Source: Thalassia testudinum | Lineage: Eukaryota > Streptophyta > Magnoliopsida > Alismatales > Hydrocharitaceae | DNA length: 64,000 bases | NCBI GenBank assembly: GCA_037157565.1 | Contig: JAZHRO010000073.1 | Span: 22,892,501-22,956,500 of the forward strand | Direction of reading: 5' to 3' | Shown: piece by piece, positions 11,491-24,329 of the stretch | Numbering within the stretch: the stretch's first letter is position 1 | Layout: each line of letters opens with the position of its first letter | Notes under the pieces: generated by a model | Databases searched by the model: none | Told to the model about the DNA's origin: nothing | What the model saw: the letters and a program-made list of their open reading frames with translations, nothing else | Program-made: the position numbers and the translations under genes

Positions 11491-12689
11491 GGCAACAATC
11501 TTTGATCTTTTTTTCCTGCATTTTCTCCTCACTTATTTATTATCTAACCAATCTAATCTCTAAATTATTATCTTAGAGGTACCTGACGAAGGTGTGCCAA
11601 AGCGGTAAATCAGAGTAAAGTGCAGGTAAATAATATGTAAGTGCCCTCACTTTCCCACCCACTAGATTCATTTCGCCATTAAAATAACTCAAACCCAAAT
11701 TGACCTTTGTGCTTTTATAAACCCTAGCTTAGATCTGGTTGTTTGTTTGTCACCTCCACCTACCTTACCCCACCACATAAAAAAATTTAAAAATATATAT
11801 ATTTCCAATTTGATTGTAGGATTTACTTGAAATATACACACCTTACAAACCCACACACTTAAGGTGCACCACTTTTGTCTGATTCAATCACTTAACCGGG
11901 GATCCGATCTATGGACCCGATACACCCACACTAACTACACAAACAAGTGATTAGACATCAAAACAAGGTAAAACTATTTGTGTGCCTTAATAAGCAGTGC
12001 AACAGGCCAATTGATTGAATTCTTTGGGCTGCACCACTCAAATTAAAAGTGATTCACCCAGTAGCTGCCTCGTAGGATTCAATTGAACTAGGCACTCCAC
12101 ATTATCTTTTGATTTTAAAGGAATATACATACACTGGTGCTTTCAAAACTTGGAGTCTTTCACTAAACTTGACTAAATAAACCTAACAATTGAACCATAA
12201 AAGACAAATCATCTATGAACCTTGTTTGAAAACCCTAGTTGTGCATGCACATACTGTAAATTGATTTTTAAGGGCACAACCTATTTAAAGGGCCCATCAC
12301 ATTCCCGATCACAATCAAACCTAAGCCTAATTAAACCTGAGTAGACGTTGGCCTTAAGGGTTGACTCACTCCTTACGGCCCAGAATGAGATTATTTTCGA
12401 TTAATTTGCTTCTACTGGATCATCCAATGTCTAGCTAGGGGAGTACCATCAAACGACAGCAGTTGGGGGGTGTCAAAGGAACCCCAGGCGCAATTCAAAG
12501 GAAGAACCTTCTCCCTAATTCCACCCTCTAATTGGTTAGATTGACCTGATAGAAGAAGATCAAATCATTTATAATCTTAAGACGAGTTCTAGGAGTTTGT
12601 AGGTCTTTAGGCTACCCACCTAAGGATAGGTTTGAATTGCTTGTATTGCAGGGCACCTTCTTCTTTCTTGTTTTCCCTCCTACTTTGCC
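11491..12689 (+). other. Leader of element H
   Basis: About 1.2 kb between the primer site and the first ATG of the broken ORF. No gene seen. It is AT-rich, with a short GGGGGGTG run near 12465. Confidence 0.4.
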
Positions 12690-14091
12690 ATGTATCCTTC
12701 CACCTCTTACTCACACTTCCGCTCCTATTCTCCAAACACTACTTATCCCTAAGGTGATTATTATCCTAACCTGACCACTACCCACCCATCCACTAGTTGG
12801 GATAATCCTGATTGGGAATATAATTTCGGATCTCAATGTCCAAGGACTAACCTTGGACATCATGACTTTGATTACTATCCTTCTCACACCTACAACGAAT
12901 ATAGATCTCCACTATTTGATTAACAACCTAATATGACCTACACTCAAGAGGGATATGAGGATTTCAACCCTTACCCTCCCCGGGACTACACTGCATATAG
13001 GTCACCACCCCTTAATGAACAACCTGAGATGACCTATTATTAGGGAGGGCCCCAAGAACCTCAATTTCATGACCCTTATAGGCTAAACCTAAACCCACCC
13101 AACCCTGAACAAAACCATTCGGTTTAGGTAAACCAGGTTCAAGATAGGGTACTGGCTAACTTGAAGAATACCATACGATCTTTAGAAGCTTAGCTAGAGC
13201 CCTATACTAAAGCATTGGAGCCTCTAATCAAAATGATTAATGAACTTAACAAGTCTTGATTGGATTGGCTCCAAGATGTTGAGTATAAGGACTCGGATGA
13301 GTTATTACTTGGGAAATTGTCAAGATTGAGGATGAAATTTGTAGTTGCTCTAGTCCAATCTTGGGATGATTCCTAGGATGAACCCCTTTTAGGAGAGCCA
13401 ATGTCAAAATCCATTCAGGAACTTGTAGGGGGACGCATTTTATGAGACCTAGGATAACGAGGTTGATTTAGAGCAACCAATTGAGGATGACCGATCCCCT
13501 CACCCGAAATCCCTAAGCCAGGGTACAAGGAAAAATGTCTCTGTGGACCAAGGAATAACATATGATCTCGAGACATATATTAATGCGGATCCAGAATTCT
13601 TCGATTTTGAGAGAACAAAATATTTAGGTAAAGTCTCACTTGAGTTTAAGGAGAATGGATTTAGTGAGATGAACGGGCCAGAGGAACCTGATGAATTATT
13701 TGAGGGCCCTATAATTGATGATTATGATTTAATTGGGGTTAACTTGGAGGATTCCAATCCTAATTTAATGGAAGATTTAATTAGTAGCCCCAGTCCTCAA
13801 CCACACCCCAAAGAGGTTAATGATGATTTTATTTTCACTACACCCATGTCAATTCTGATTCAACCATAATTTTTGGACTTGGGAATTTTAGATGGGGTTA
13901 TTGACACAATGGAGGTTCTGGAAACTCTGATTTTGGAGGAGAGGAGTTTGGAAGTGAAATTATGGGAAGTGAATTCCGAGGGAAATGGAAGTTTAGATCT
14001 TAGGTTCCTATTTGCCTCAAACTTTCAACTATTTACCAGGACCCATATATCATTTTTTATTCCGTGGGCATGCAACCCAAGTGTTGATTAA
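12690..14091 (+). pseudogene. Broken acidic ORF of non-autonomous element H
   Basis: Begins at an ATG (12690) encoding MYPSTSYSHFRSYSP. A Tyr/Pro/Asp-rich region follows with a duplicated unit (YRSPLF.xQPxMTY at about 12900-12945, then YRSPPLNEQPEMTY at about 12998-13040). It is interrupted by several stops and at least one frameshift. A clean stretch then runs from 13543 to a single in-frame TAA at 13867-13869 and on to 14091. This part is very acidic (PEEPDELFEGPIIDDYD). No RT, integrase, protease or zinc knuckle is visible. Its position between leader and polypurine tract, and its composition, match the ORF of element A. Function unknown. Confidence 0.5.
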
Positions 14092-15376
14092 TTGATCATC
14101 TTTTTAAGCTAAAGTCTAAGAGGACAAACACATCTACTACTTTAGACCTACCTATTGTCCAACATTTCATATTCAAGTTGCATACTCACAAACCGTAGAC
14201 CCAGCCTCACAAACTGAAATGTCTTCAGTTCTGGATAATTATCATTCAAAGCCTTAGAACAACTCGACCTTAGGGCATGGGTCTGCATTACAATCTTGTC
14301 CACATCTATAGACATCTTCTGCTAGTGGGTTTGAAGATCAATCTTTTTATTCTGATCTTGACCTGCACTTCTGAGCTCTTAATGTCTTCTTTGTTTGTAT
14401 GCTATGCCCAGCTAAAGGCACTAAATTCAACACATGTTTATATTTTATTCTGAGATGACCGGAATCATCACGAATTCAGGTGATGTCTCTTTTATTCTAT
14501 CCCTTTTTCATGCCTTTTAACACAATGAGAACATTGCATTAGCTAGGCATGGGGAGTGGATATTCATATTTGAATTATTTTGTCAGCTCCATAGATGTTT
14601 TCTTTATTTACTTTCTCTCTTTTTTCTAATTAGAATTAAGAAAAGAGAACTTAGGCGCTAGAAATTTTTCGACTTTAGGAAATAATACAGTAGGGCCTGA
14701 ACACTTAGCCTCTTCAAGGTTATGGGCTTAATTAGCTCAGGTGTCCACTAAAATATGGACCTGTTTCTCGAGTCCTCGCCAACTTAAAATTTATTTTAAG
14801 TGATTAAATAAATTAGGGTGATAAGTATGTGATTTATCAACCTGCCCTCTAATTTGAGTGGACTTATAAACTAAGCATATGCACACTATTTACACTAACT
14901 CACCTAGCTAATAAGCTTTCTAGGGTGGTATGGCTAGCATGTTGCTATGAGTAGCCCCTCATATTCAGGTGTCTAGAGCCCAGTCACATGACCTAATCTC
15001 TTTGACCATTGCCTTTGGGTAAATCTTAGATCAGGGAAGCCACCTACTTAAAAAAAAGGAAAAATATCCAAAACGAAAAGAAAAAATGAAAAAAATAGAA
15101 AAGAAGAAAAAAATAAATAAGCCACACTTCACCACACAGGTATGGTTGGCAAGTTGCCGTGGGTAACCCCCCAGTACCGGTTGTCCAAAGCCCAACCCAC
15201 AAAAATGAACAAATAATCCCTAAACCTAGGGAGAAGCAGGGAAGTTAAATAATCCGGGGAGATATACATTGTGTTCGCCCTTGTGTTGAGCCCACAAAAA
15301 TAAAAGAAGCAAGAAAGTTACCGGTCAGAGAAGATACACCTTTAGGTAAATATTTTTGTTAAGGGTCACCCAGGGT
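14092..15376 (+). other. 3' untranslated region of element H with polypurine tract and a repeated hairpin
   Basis: At 14523-14560: AATGAGAACATTGCA followed by TAGGCATGGGGAGTGG, the upstream polypurine-like tract. At 14927-14990 and 15139-15200 lie two copies of a roughly 62-base unit starting GGTATGG, each with an inverted repeat. Poly-purine AAAAAGAAA runs lie between them (15045-15115). The LTR-adjacent tract is not clear; CAGGGTG just before TGATAG (about 15378) is the best candidate. Confidence 0.5.
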
Positions 15377-15377
15377 G

Positions 15378-17245
15378 TGATAGATACACAATTATTTATG
15401 AGAAAATATTTATTCATGCATGTTCCTAAGTTATCTAAATGCATTCGGCACTGTATACAATGCATAGCATGCATCATCATGCATTTGGAATAAATTGTAT
15501 AAATTATATAGTAATTTTCTTATTTTAATAGCTAGGGGACAAGACAACATCTTTTTGGACTTCAGATGAAAGATCTGACTGTACAGATGTGATTAGGGTA
15601 ATAATCAAAGTCCAATGCCTCCAAAATCACCTTGATCAAACATCCTTAGCATCCCATACAAGCCACAAAGGATTGAGGGCCAAGGGATAGGGTTATGCAA
15701 ATCTGAGACTGCAACGGCAAATTCGACCACACGGATGGGTTTGGATCGACGATTGCAGCCCAATAATGCGAAAATCAACCCAATCTAACATCCATGGCGT
15801 CTCCTGCAAGAAAAAGAAGATTGACGGCCATGATGGTGCCACGTGATGCCATCACAACCATCCAAAGTCCCCCTCAGCGCCTGCCCAACCTCTGAGGAGC
15901 TCCTCAACATGTGTTTGGGTCGTTGGAACCTCATCCAATAGCCACAAAGCATGGCACACCACCTCAAGAAGGGGACCGTTGGATTTTAATCCAACGGTCC
16001 AAATTCTCCCCTCATCATGACCATATGATTATCTCTTAGACACAAGAGAGCACACAATGCAGTGGAGCGCAAGCACACTCTCAAATGCCAATCATGGGTT
16101 TGATTCGCGATTGGGAAACTCCTCAGTGCACAGGAAGGAAGAAATTGGGCTGTATGATCTACATCGGATGCTTGTGATCATTGCAAGACAGCCTTGCATT
16201 AACACTTCATAGCTATAGTTCATGACCCATGTGCGATTTGGGTCGCTCAATCAGAAAGAAGCAGCGATAGCAGCAACAAATGGAGGCTTGGATAGCCATC
16301 ACGTGATACATGCGATCGCACGTGCTTGAGGTGCGATTTAGGAGTGCTCGTGAGGCGCTATCTCGATCATCCATCTCAGATTAGACGGTGGAGAATCGTC
16401 ATTATGCATGCCAGTGAGAGCAAGCGAACGCTAGTTGCTGCATGGTTGCATGCCGCACGCGCTGTGTGCACTCTATGTGCCCCGTGAGGCAATGATGGCC
16501 TCCTTACACCAAATCATTTGGCACATGGTTCCTTTACCCTATAGATACCCCCATAGCCTCATCTTTCATCTTCATCCCTTCCTTCCTCTTCCTACCTTTC
16601 TTCAAGGCTCTCTAGAGATTAACTCAAGCTCGGGATGCTCCACTAGAGTTAGAAAATAACTTTTAGTTCCCTCTTTTCACCCCCATTCATGGAGTGCCCG
16701 TGGCTGTCCTCTCACCTCCATTCTGGAAGTGGATCTCATTATGATGTCGACCTGCCCTATTCTCCTTCATTTGGCTCTATTCTTCTTCCTTCCATCTCTC
16801 ACTACCTTTGCTCGGGGCATCGTCAAAGCAGCTCATCCTACAAGGAGTTGTCAAGAAGGATTACTCTCTTCCCTATCTTTTTACAGCTTTCCTAGCATAG
16901 ATTAATATTATGCAATTAGTTCTAATAAGCATTGCTCTACTCCTATAAAATAGTTATTTCATCTCTCTCTGTCTCTTTGATATTTGCAAATAAATTAGAG
17001 TAGTTAGATATAATTTCCCAACTTGATCTTCTACCTTATAAAAAAAATACCAAAAAATAGAAATGTATAAATCACTAAAAAAGAAATAAAACAGATGTGA
17101 ATTTTCCTAATCAAATGTTTGCCTCCTTGTGTTCGATGTGGGACTCACTGAGTCTTTGTAATTTTTATTTGATAAGCGGATTTTCGCGACTGCGATGACC
17201 GGGTTTTCCCAACTCAATTTTTCTCGTGCAAAATCTTGCCAATTA
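15378..17245 (+). repeat. Element H 3' LTR
   Basis: Its right part matches 10814-11469. The left border is placed at TGATAGATACAC by analogy with TGATTAGCC and TGATTGCAC in A and C, and is uncertain. The right border (AATTA, about 17245) aligns with GATCA of the 5' copy. The U5-type motif (TGCCTCCTTGTGTTCGATG) is at about 17118-17140. Open frames inside it look spurious. Confidence 0.6.
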
Positions 17246-18500
17246 GCTTCCAAAGTGGATGAACTCTTCTTATGTGGTCGGCCACCAAGGGATAAGGTTA
17301 GGGTTTTTTGATGGTGGTCAACTATGGGTTAAGTGTAGGTCAATAAAAGGGTTCCTAATTAGGCTAGGTTGGCCTTAAGTCTGATGAGTTGAGTACAAAT
17401 AGGTAGGTCCTAGTCTAATTATATGTGTGAGTGTGTAATTGGGTTAAGGAAAATCTAAATAGGTTAAGGCTTAGTCTAATTAGGTAATAGTTGATTCTAA
17501 TTAGGTTCTAATAAACCTAATTAGACTTGTGTGGGTTGGTAATTGCTCAATTAGGTTCTGGGTGAACCTAATTAAATTCAGGCGCACCCAATCAAGTGTG
17601 CACCCAATTGGGAAAGGGCTTGGTCTGATAGTTTTAGGTTGGGTCTGATTAGACTCAAGTGAGTCTAATCAACTGAGGGTTAATCAAATCTTGTCCCATG
17701 GACCTAATTGACTAGTGGCTAGCCTAATTGACTTAGACAGAGTCAATTAGGTGTGGCATGGACCTAAATAGGATTTTAGGTTAGGGATTGGGTATTGGAT
17801 AAGTGGATTAGGGTTATGGATACTAAGATAGGACTATGGATATGGTGGATAGGTACATGGATAATGTTATCCATGTTTTTGGCTTTTGAGATCAAATATC
17901 TAAGGTTGAGTTGGTTCAGGGATATTGAAAACATGAGAAAGAGGAAAATATGAAAACTTATCTGTGTTTCTAGGCAAGTGGCTCTCCTTCATCCATTCTA
18001 AATGCATTCCAAACAAGAATAGTCCTAAGAGCTAGAAACACGTCAAGGCCCTTTCGATCTACTTGCCCTAAGACTAAATCTTATTGACCACTAAGGACTC
18101 AACAAAATTGTCCATAAAATGAGTTAGTGCATAGTGCAAGTGAAGATGCTTGAAACTCAAAGACTATTCAAACCAAAGGGTAAAATAGTAAGTCCTTCAC
18201 TCATCACCCCTTTGACTTAATACTTTTAGCTTTTTTAGACTCCTTTCAAAGTCTTGGGAAAATCAATCTAGATTCAGGTAAATACTCGAGAAAATTAAGT
18301 CTAAAAAGACTTGAGGAGTCTAGGCAAGTAGACTTTGTTTCGCATTTCTTAAAGTCAATAAATTTTCAAAATCGAGAATTCTTGACTCTACTTAGCTTGA
18401 ATCTCAAGAAAAATACTAAAACACCCTTTTTCTAAAAAAAATGAAACTATATATAGGAATACTAACAAGATTAGCTGACACATCAAAATAAGACATGCAA
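17246..18500. other. AT-rich region between H and the J pol fragment
   Basis: No gene seen. From about 17290 to 17830 it is dense in CTAATTAG-type palindromes and GGTTA/TAACC words. The rest may be the 3' non-coding part of J on the minus strand, because it follows J's polypurine tract, but no LTR start could be located. Confidence 0.4.
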
Positions 18501-18502
18501 TG

Positions 18503-18540
18503 TCCACCCCCCCATGCCTATTCATTACAATGTCCTCATT
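18503..18540 (-). other. Upstream polypurine-like tract of element J
   Basis: On the minus strand, AATGAGGACATTG is followed by TAGGCATGGGGGGGTGG, the same signature as in C, H, A, D and G. Confidence 0.65.
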
Positions 18541-18719
18541 AGAATGTATGTAGAATAAAAATAACCAAAATGCAATAAGCAAGAAGAGGGGAAATCACCT
18601 ACCTAAGCTTGTTGTTACACATCAGCATAGAAAAACAAAGATCTCAATACCTATATAGAGTACTGGGTTGCCTCCCAGCTAGCGCTAAGTTTTACATCAT
18701 TAATCAAACATAGTTTAGC

Positions 18720-20300
18720 TCAATTCAGATCTAGGAGGTTGACAACATCATCAAGAATAGGATCAGGATATTGATTAATAAAGGATTTTAGTCTCTGACC
18801 ATTAACTTTTGTCTCTTCTTTAGTCTTAAGGTCTATAATCAGTATAACTCCTTGAGGATAAGTTTTCTTCACAATGAATGGACATGTCCATTTCAATCTC
18901 AATTTTCCTTGAAAGAGCCTTAAGTGTGAAACAAAAAGCCATACCTTCTGATCAGGGAAAAAGCTTTTTCAGGAAATATATTTGTCATGTAAAGCTTTTG
19001 TCCTATCCTTATATATCATTGCACTACCATAACCATCATTCCGGATTTCCTCCAATTTGGTAAATTGGAGTTTTCTTTGTCTTCCAGATTGACCTAGATT
19101 TTGGTTAAAAGCCCTTATAGCCCAGTAAGCTTTATGCTCTAATTCCACAGGAAGGTGACAAGATTTTCTATAGACCAAACGGAATGGAGACATTCCAATC
19201 AGGGTTTTGCGTGCAGTCCAGTAGGGACAAAGAGTGTTGTCTAATTTCATGGACCAATCCTTCCAAACTGGTCAAACCATTTTCTGAAGAATTTTCTTAA
19301 TTTCCTTATTAGAGATTTCAACTTGTCAGTTGGTCTGCGGGTGGTAAGGAGTACAGATCTTATGTCACTTCATACTTGGTCAAAAGGGTCCTGAATTGAT
19401 TATGAGTAAAATGAGACTCGCCATCACTGGTTAATGCCTTTGGACTCTCGAACTGGCTAAAGATATTTCATTTCACAAAATCCATGACCACCTTATGGTC
19501 ATTGGTTCAAGTTGGGATGGCTTCAATCACTTAGATACATAGTTGACTGCGACTAATATATACAGGTACTCAAATGAATTGGTGAATGGTCCCATAAAAT
19601 CAATGCCCCAAATGTCAAAAATTTTGACCTCAAGTATTAAGCTCAGAGGCATCATATCATTACGAGCCATGTTGCCTAAATTTTGGCATCTAGTACATGA
19701 TCGGCAAAAATTGAAAGAGTCACGAAATAAAGATGGCTAGAATAATCCACTTTAAAGACTTTTGCTACCGTCTTCTTTCTAGAGAAGTGACCCCCACAAG
19801 CGATCCTATGGTAAAATTGGAGTAAGCTTGCGATCTCATTGTCTGGAACACGACATATAACCTAATCTACACAAATTCGGAATAGTTTCAGCTCTTCCCA
19901 AAAGTAATACTTGGCATAAAAAATCAATTTATCCTGATCTGCTTAGGCCAATTAGAGGGCATTTGATCAGTTTCCTAATAATTAACAATGTCTACAAACC
20001 AAGGCAATTTATAGATGGTTAAGATTGTCTCATCAGGGAAGGAATAAAAGAATTTAGGAATTGGATTTTATACAAGGATTCGGGAGAGGTGGCTTGCTAT
20101 TACATTTTAGGCACCTAATTTATCTCAAATCTTGAGATCAAATTCCTACAGTAGAATGATCCATCTAATTAAGCGAGGCTTTGCATCCCTTTTAGCCATT
20201 AGATGCCTTAATGAAGCATGGTTGGTGAAAATAATCACATAAGATCTAAGTAGATAAGGGCTAAATTTCTTTAAAGCAAGCACTACAGCTAGTAGCTCTT
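18720..20300 (-). pseudogene. RNase H / integrase pseudogene of element J
   Basis: Read on the minus strand from 20300 down. RNase H C-terminal sequence (DHASLRHLMAKRDAKPRLI, about 20060-20250) is followed by the zinc-binding region, then the integrase core with WGIDFMGPF at about 19582-19608. [26 protein letters not shown] follows (about 19100-19200), then a C-terminal region with VNGQRLKSF near 18790. Frameshifts and stops break it into short open pieces (19250-18969, 18902-18720). It belongs to the same Athila group as C and D but is clearly older than C. Confidence 0.8.
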
Positions 20301-21237
20301 TGATTGAAACACCATCATGAGCCATAACTAGCTCAATTTGGTCTGATAAAGTTGATAAAAGCTCCTACATAACCATTAGAGGGTCATATATGCAAAATGT
20401 TCTATTTTGAGAAGAAGATAAGAAACCAAGGTTATTTCTACAATTTTAATAGCATTCCACAATTACAACATAACCAAGGGGTATTTCAAGGGTTTATTAA
20501 AGGTCATATGGTCATTAATGTCTAATAAGTAGGTCCATGCAGAACGAAATGGGTTTTCACGTATTTCAACAATTAATGGACATCTGAAACCCTAAAAATA
20601 GACCTACTTAATTAACCAGGGTTCTGGTCAGGATAAAATTCATCTAAACCTTCTAAAAATCATAGAAAAATATTTTCTAAGGTTTGGTACCCTTGATTTG
20701 ACCTTCTGAACCTAATTTGACCTAAAATAGAGTCACAGATTAAAAACTACCCTAATTTAGGTTTTTGCATAAATTACCCAATCAAACTTAGTCAAAACCT
20801 AAATCTGACTTCACCATTAAATTCCTTTGGTCCAAATTAGGTTTGTACCAAAATTTGGCTCCAATATGATATTATTTCAACATAGTTTGCATTTTGGTCT
20901 AAGTCTGACTCTTATTATATCAAATAGCTCCTCAACTTTTAAAATCCTTACAAAATGCTCCCTAACATCTTCATCTTCTTTGAATATTAATCCTTGCCTC
21001 CATCAGAGGTCAACCAACCTCCATTAAAGCTTTGATGGAGTAGAATCCCACTTAAATGGCAATCAAATCCCACTAAATTTGGTGGGATTGATGTTCACAC
21101 CTAGGAATACCTATTAGGATCAATTCTAATTCCTAAAACCCACTGATTCATGCATGCGAACCCACGAAATCAGTGGAATTCTTCTTGAATCCTAAGCAAG
21201 CTTTGAAGCTTGTTTCTAGTTCTTCAAGCTTCCCTAA
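20301..21237 (+). repeat. LTR K, left part (split by element D)
   Basis: Starts TGATTGAAACACCATCATGA, matching the D LTR start base for base except at three positions. It stays alignable with the D LTR through the U3 (AAACCCTAAAAATAGAC, TAGAAAAATATT, TTTGACC, ACCAAAATTT). It stops at CCTAA (21233-21237), the D target duplication, and resumes at 63070 with a TATA box. K lies in the RNase H region of J. Confidence 0.75.
21233..21237. repeat. Left target-site duplication of D (CCTAA)
   Basis: Exact five-base match with 63065-63069, 41.8 kb away. Confidence 0.9.
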
Positions 21238-22949
21238 TGATGGGAACACCATCATGAGCTATAACTAGCTCATTTTGACCTAATTAAGTCAATAAATGCT
21301 CCTACATAACTGCTACAGAGTCACAAGTCATTGCATAATCATTCTGAAGGAAAAATAAGAAACTGGGGTTAAAACTGCAATGTTACCAGCTTATCATGAA
21401 TGCAGTACAACCATGGGTTTTCTCAGGTATTGAATGAAGGTCAATTGGTCTTAAAATGATAACAAGTGGGTTAGAACAATCAGAAAAGGGTTTATACATA
21501 TTTTGAGAATTAAATGACTTTTGAAACCCTAAAAATAGACTTGATTAATTGACAGAGGTCCTGATAAGGATAAAATTCACCTAAACCCTCTAAAATTCAT
21601 AGAAAAATATTCTCTAGGGTTTGAAACCTTCAATTTGACCAGTAGAACCCGTTTCAACCCAGAATAGAGTCATAGGCAAATATTTGCCCTAATTTGGGAG
21701 TTTACATTAATTACCCAGTTAAACATGATCAAAACCAAAATCCAACTTCGCCATTGGATTCCTTAGGCCTAAATTATGTTTTTACCAAAATTTTGACCCA
21801 AGATGAGTTTGTCTTGACCTAGTTTGCAAATTGGTCCTATCTAATTACATTTCTACCCTTAACTTTAAAAAAATTTTCAAATAAGCCCCTAACTTTATTA
21901 TCGTTCTCACAAAAAGGTCCTCACCACACAGAACTCCTAATCCAATAACTTCGGTGACAATCAATCGAGGATTTCTCCTGGATTGATTGGTGAAAACTCC
22001 TCAAAATTGAACCAGAGATTCCTCTTGAAATCCTCTTTCAATCAGACCGATTCTTATGCTTCAAATCTTTCCCAATTTCTCATGCGAATGCATGAGAAAT
22101 TTGGGTTTCCAACTCCAACGACCTTCCAAGCTTGAAAGCTTGGCTTCCAAGCTCTAATCGATCCCCTAATACCTATATAAAGACTCCTAAGGCCTACCTG
22201 ATCCGACCAAGCTTGAATTCGACCAGAGAAACCCCTAATTTTCTTCTCTCCTCCTCCAACCGATTTGCTCTTCAAGCTCCGACGACTCTCTCTGCCTCCC
22301 CTCATTGTCTGACCACAATACCAGTGGCAGTCTCTTCCTCCTTGCCTTCTTCCGCGTCGCGTAGGACCCGCCGGTGCCCCTATCTCATTCATCCTCGCCG
22401 TCCACCTCTCATCAGAGCAGCTTCTTCTCCAGCGCTGGCCATACCTCAACCAGCACCAACTCCGCTCTCCTTCGTCTACCTCCTTTCTTAAATGACTCTT
22501 CATCTTCCACTATTCGTTTCCATACATCCGTAACTTCGTTTCAACTGCTAACATGCCCTCCGCAACTTCATCTTCCACCTTGCCGGCAGTCCTCCAATGA
22601 ACCCTAGCGGCTTCCACACTAGCTCAACCATGCCACTTCCACCTCACCAACATCTCGACTCACTGATCAAAACCCCTCAAGTAATTGAGGAGATTGGCCT
22701 CTCTATCACCCCCCCCGACTCACGCACTCTCACACACAATCTATGAGGTCGACAGGCCTCCACATCCACTCGCACGCGACGCCACCACCACAGTTGCATT
22801 CCCTGACATCCGGTGAAGCTCCAAAGCTCTTCTGATGTAGACATGAGGCTGTGTTCATGTTTTCAGGTTCCAATCTCCAGCCTCCATTAATGAAGCATCC
22901 TCAAGCAAGCTTCAACCGTGTTTGTGAAGCTCCAGCACCAGGGACACAC
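21238..22949 (+). repeat. Element D 5' LTR, part 1
   Basis: From TGATGGGAACACC to GGGACACAC, where solo LTR B begins. Collinear with 44856-46560 of the 3' LTR. Confidence 0.9.
22173..22182 (+). promoter_or_regulatory. TATA box of D 5' LTR
   Basis: CTATATAAAG, conserved at 45789-45798 in the 3' LTR. A CT-rich, GC-rich transcribed region follows. Confidence 0.65.
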
Positions 22950-23850
22950 TGATGCGAAGAGTCGCTTGATTTGTAATTAGGGTTTTCAAAGTCGCTGTAA
23001 CACGCGAATTCGCATACGCTTTTAAATTTATAATCCTAGATAGCACAGTATCTAGGGTCGTCCAAGGAGGCAAATTTGCAATTCAAATCTCTTTCTTTAA
23101 AGAGGAAACTCAATCTTTCTTTTTGGTATTTTAAATATATAATTTTTTTTAGTTTTGAAATAATGAGGGCAAAATGCGAATTGTGATGAAAAGTAACTAA
23201 CACCTATAATTACTAAATTAAAACTTAAGAGATAAATATGTCCCCTCCCTAAGCTCACTCTAGGCAAGTGGAGGCCTAGAGTAATTAGGAAGTGGAAGTA
23301 AAACAAGTGCTAGAACAAGACAAACAACTGCAATAAAAATTAAAATACAGGGCAAACTAATTTAGTAGAATTTGTGTTCTTTTCCAAAGACAAGTAGAGG
23401 AATGCTTCTACTAGAAATGGAAAATATAAAAGCAATAAAAGAAACACAAATCCTCTTACAGAATCTGGTGAAGAAGGGGGTCTTCTTGCTCCAAGCCTAG
23501 CTGCTCCTTGGCTTGAAAAGAGGGTCTCCTTCTTCTCCTTCCTTGAAAGCTCCTCCAAGGTGGATGCTCTCCACCTCAAGTCCTTCCTCCAAGGGTGGGC
23601 ATGCACCACCCTCAAGCTCTCCTCCAAGGTGGCGTGGACCACCTTCAAGACCTCCTCCAAAGGTCTTCCTTTCCTGTCTCCTCCTTTGGCTGGTGTGGGC
23701 ACAAGAAAGAAGGGAAGAGGGGAAGGCACCAAGGGGACAGAATATCCCCTTAATTTTATTCTTCTTCTTCTCCCTTGGGCGTGGGCTTTAGGTAGAGTAT
23801 GAGAGGAAATTTTCTAGCCAAGGATGGGTTGTAAGGTGGTGGGTGTTGGT

Positions 23851-23860
23851 CTTTTTATAG
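23851..23860 (-). promoter_or_regulatory. TATA-like box of solo LTR B
   Basis: CTATAAAAAG on the minus strand, at a place equivalent to 9451-9460 in B'. Confidence 0.45.
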
Positions 23861-24329
23861 GGTAGAATGAGGGGGTTAAGGTGGCTCTTGAGATGGATGG
23901 CTAAGATGGGAGAATGGAGGTGGTTAGGTGATCCTAGGGCTAAGGAGAGTTGGCACCAAGTAGGGGGGTGTGAAGGTGGTGGTTATGGTGGTGAAGGGCC
24001 ACCTAAAGGTGGTGCCAAACATGGAAAGATGCCTTGGTTTTGGTGCCACCAAGAAGGCTTCTAGAAGGGGGATTAGGTGAGTGGTGGAGATGGGTTTAAG
24101 GGAAGATTTGTGGTGGAGATGAAGGGGGTTTTGGAGGGAAAAAGTGGTGCCAATAAGGAGGGTGGTTAGGGTGGTTTTGGTGCCACTTTGTAGTGTCTTT
24201 TGGAGGTAGTGGGTAGGCTAGGTTGGCACCAAGGTGAGGTGGAAGTAGAGTTAGCTTATGTGGAGCTTAGGTGGAGCTAGTTGGAGTTGTTAGGTAGGGT
24301 TTTTAGGTGGTAAAAGCCAAGGGAGCTGG

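Larger units (their letters stand above)
10814..17245 (+). mobile_element. Element H: old non-autonomous Athila-like element (5' LTR interrupted)
   Basis: Two LTR copies are recognisable. The segment 10814-11469 matches about 16590-17245 (shared GGGATGCTCCACT, GGCTGT...CACCTC, TTATGCAATTAGTT and TATAATTTCCCAACTTGATC). Many substitutions and small indels make this the most diverged LTR pair here. A degenerate tRNA-Asp-like primer site follows the 5' LTR, and an upstream-type polypurine tract lies at 14523-14560. The only coding trace is a broken ORF related in style to that of A. No gag zinc knuckle, RT or integrase was found. The left part of the 5' LTR lies beyond B' and C, outside the window. 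Confidence 0.65.
17246..20300 (-). mobile_element. Element J: decayed minus-strand Athila fragment
   Basis: Contains, on the minus strand, the end of RNase H, integrase, the pol-end GGGAGGCAACCC motif (18665-18692) and an upstream-type polypurine tract (18503-18540), in the right order for a minus-strand Athila element. No LTR of its own was found. On the right it is cut within RNase H by the start of LTR K. Confidence 0.65.
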
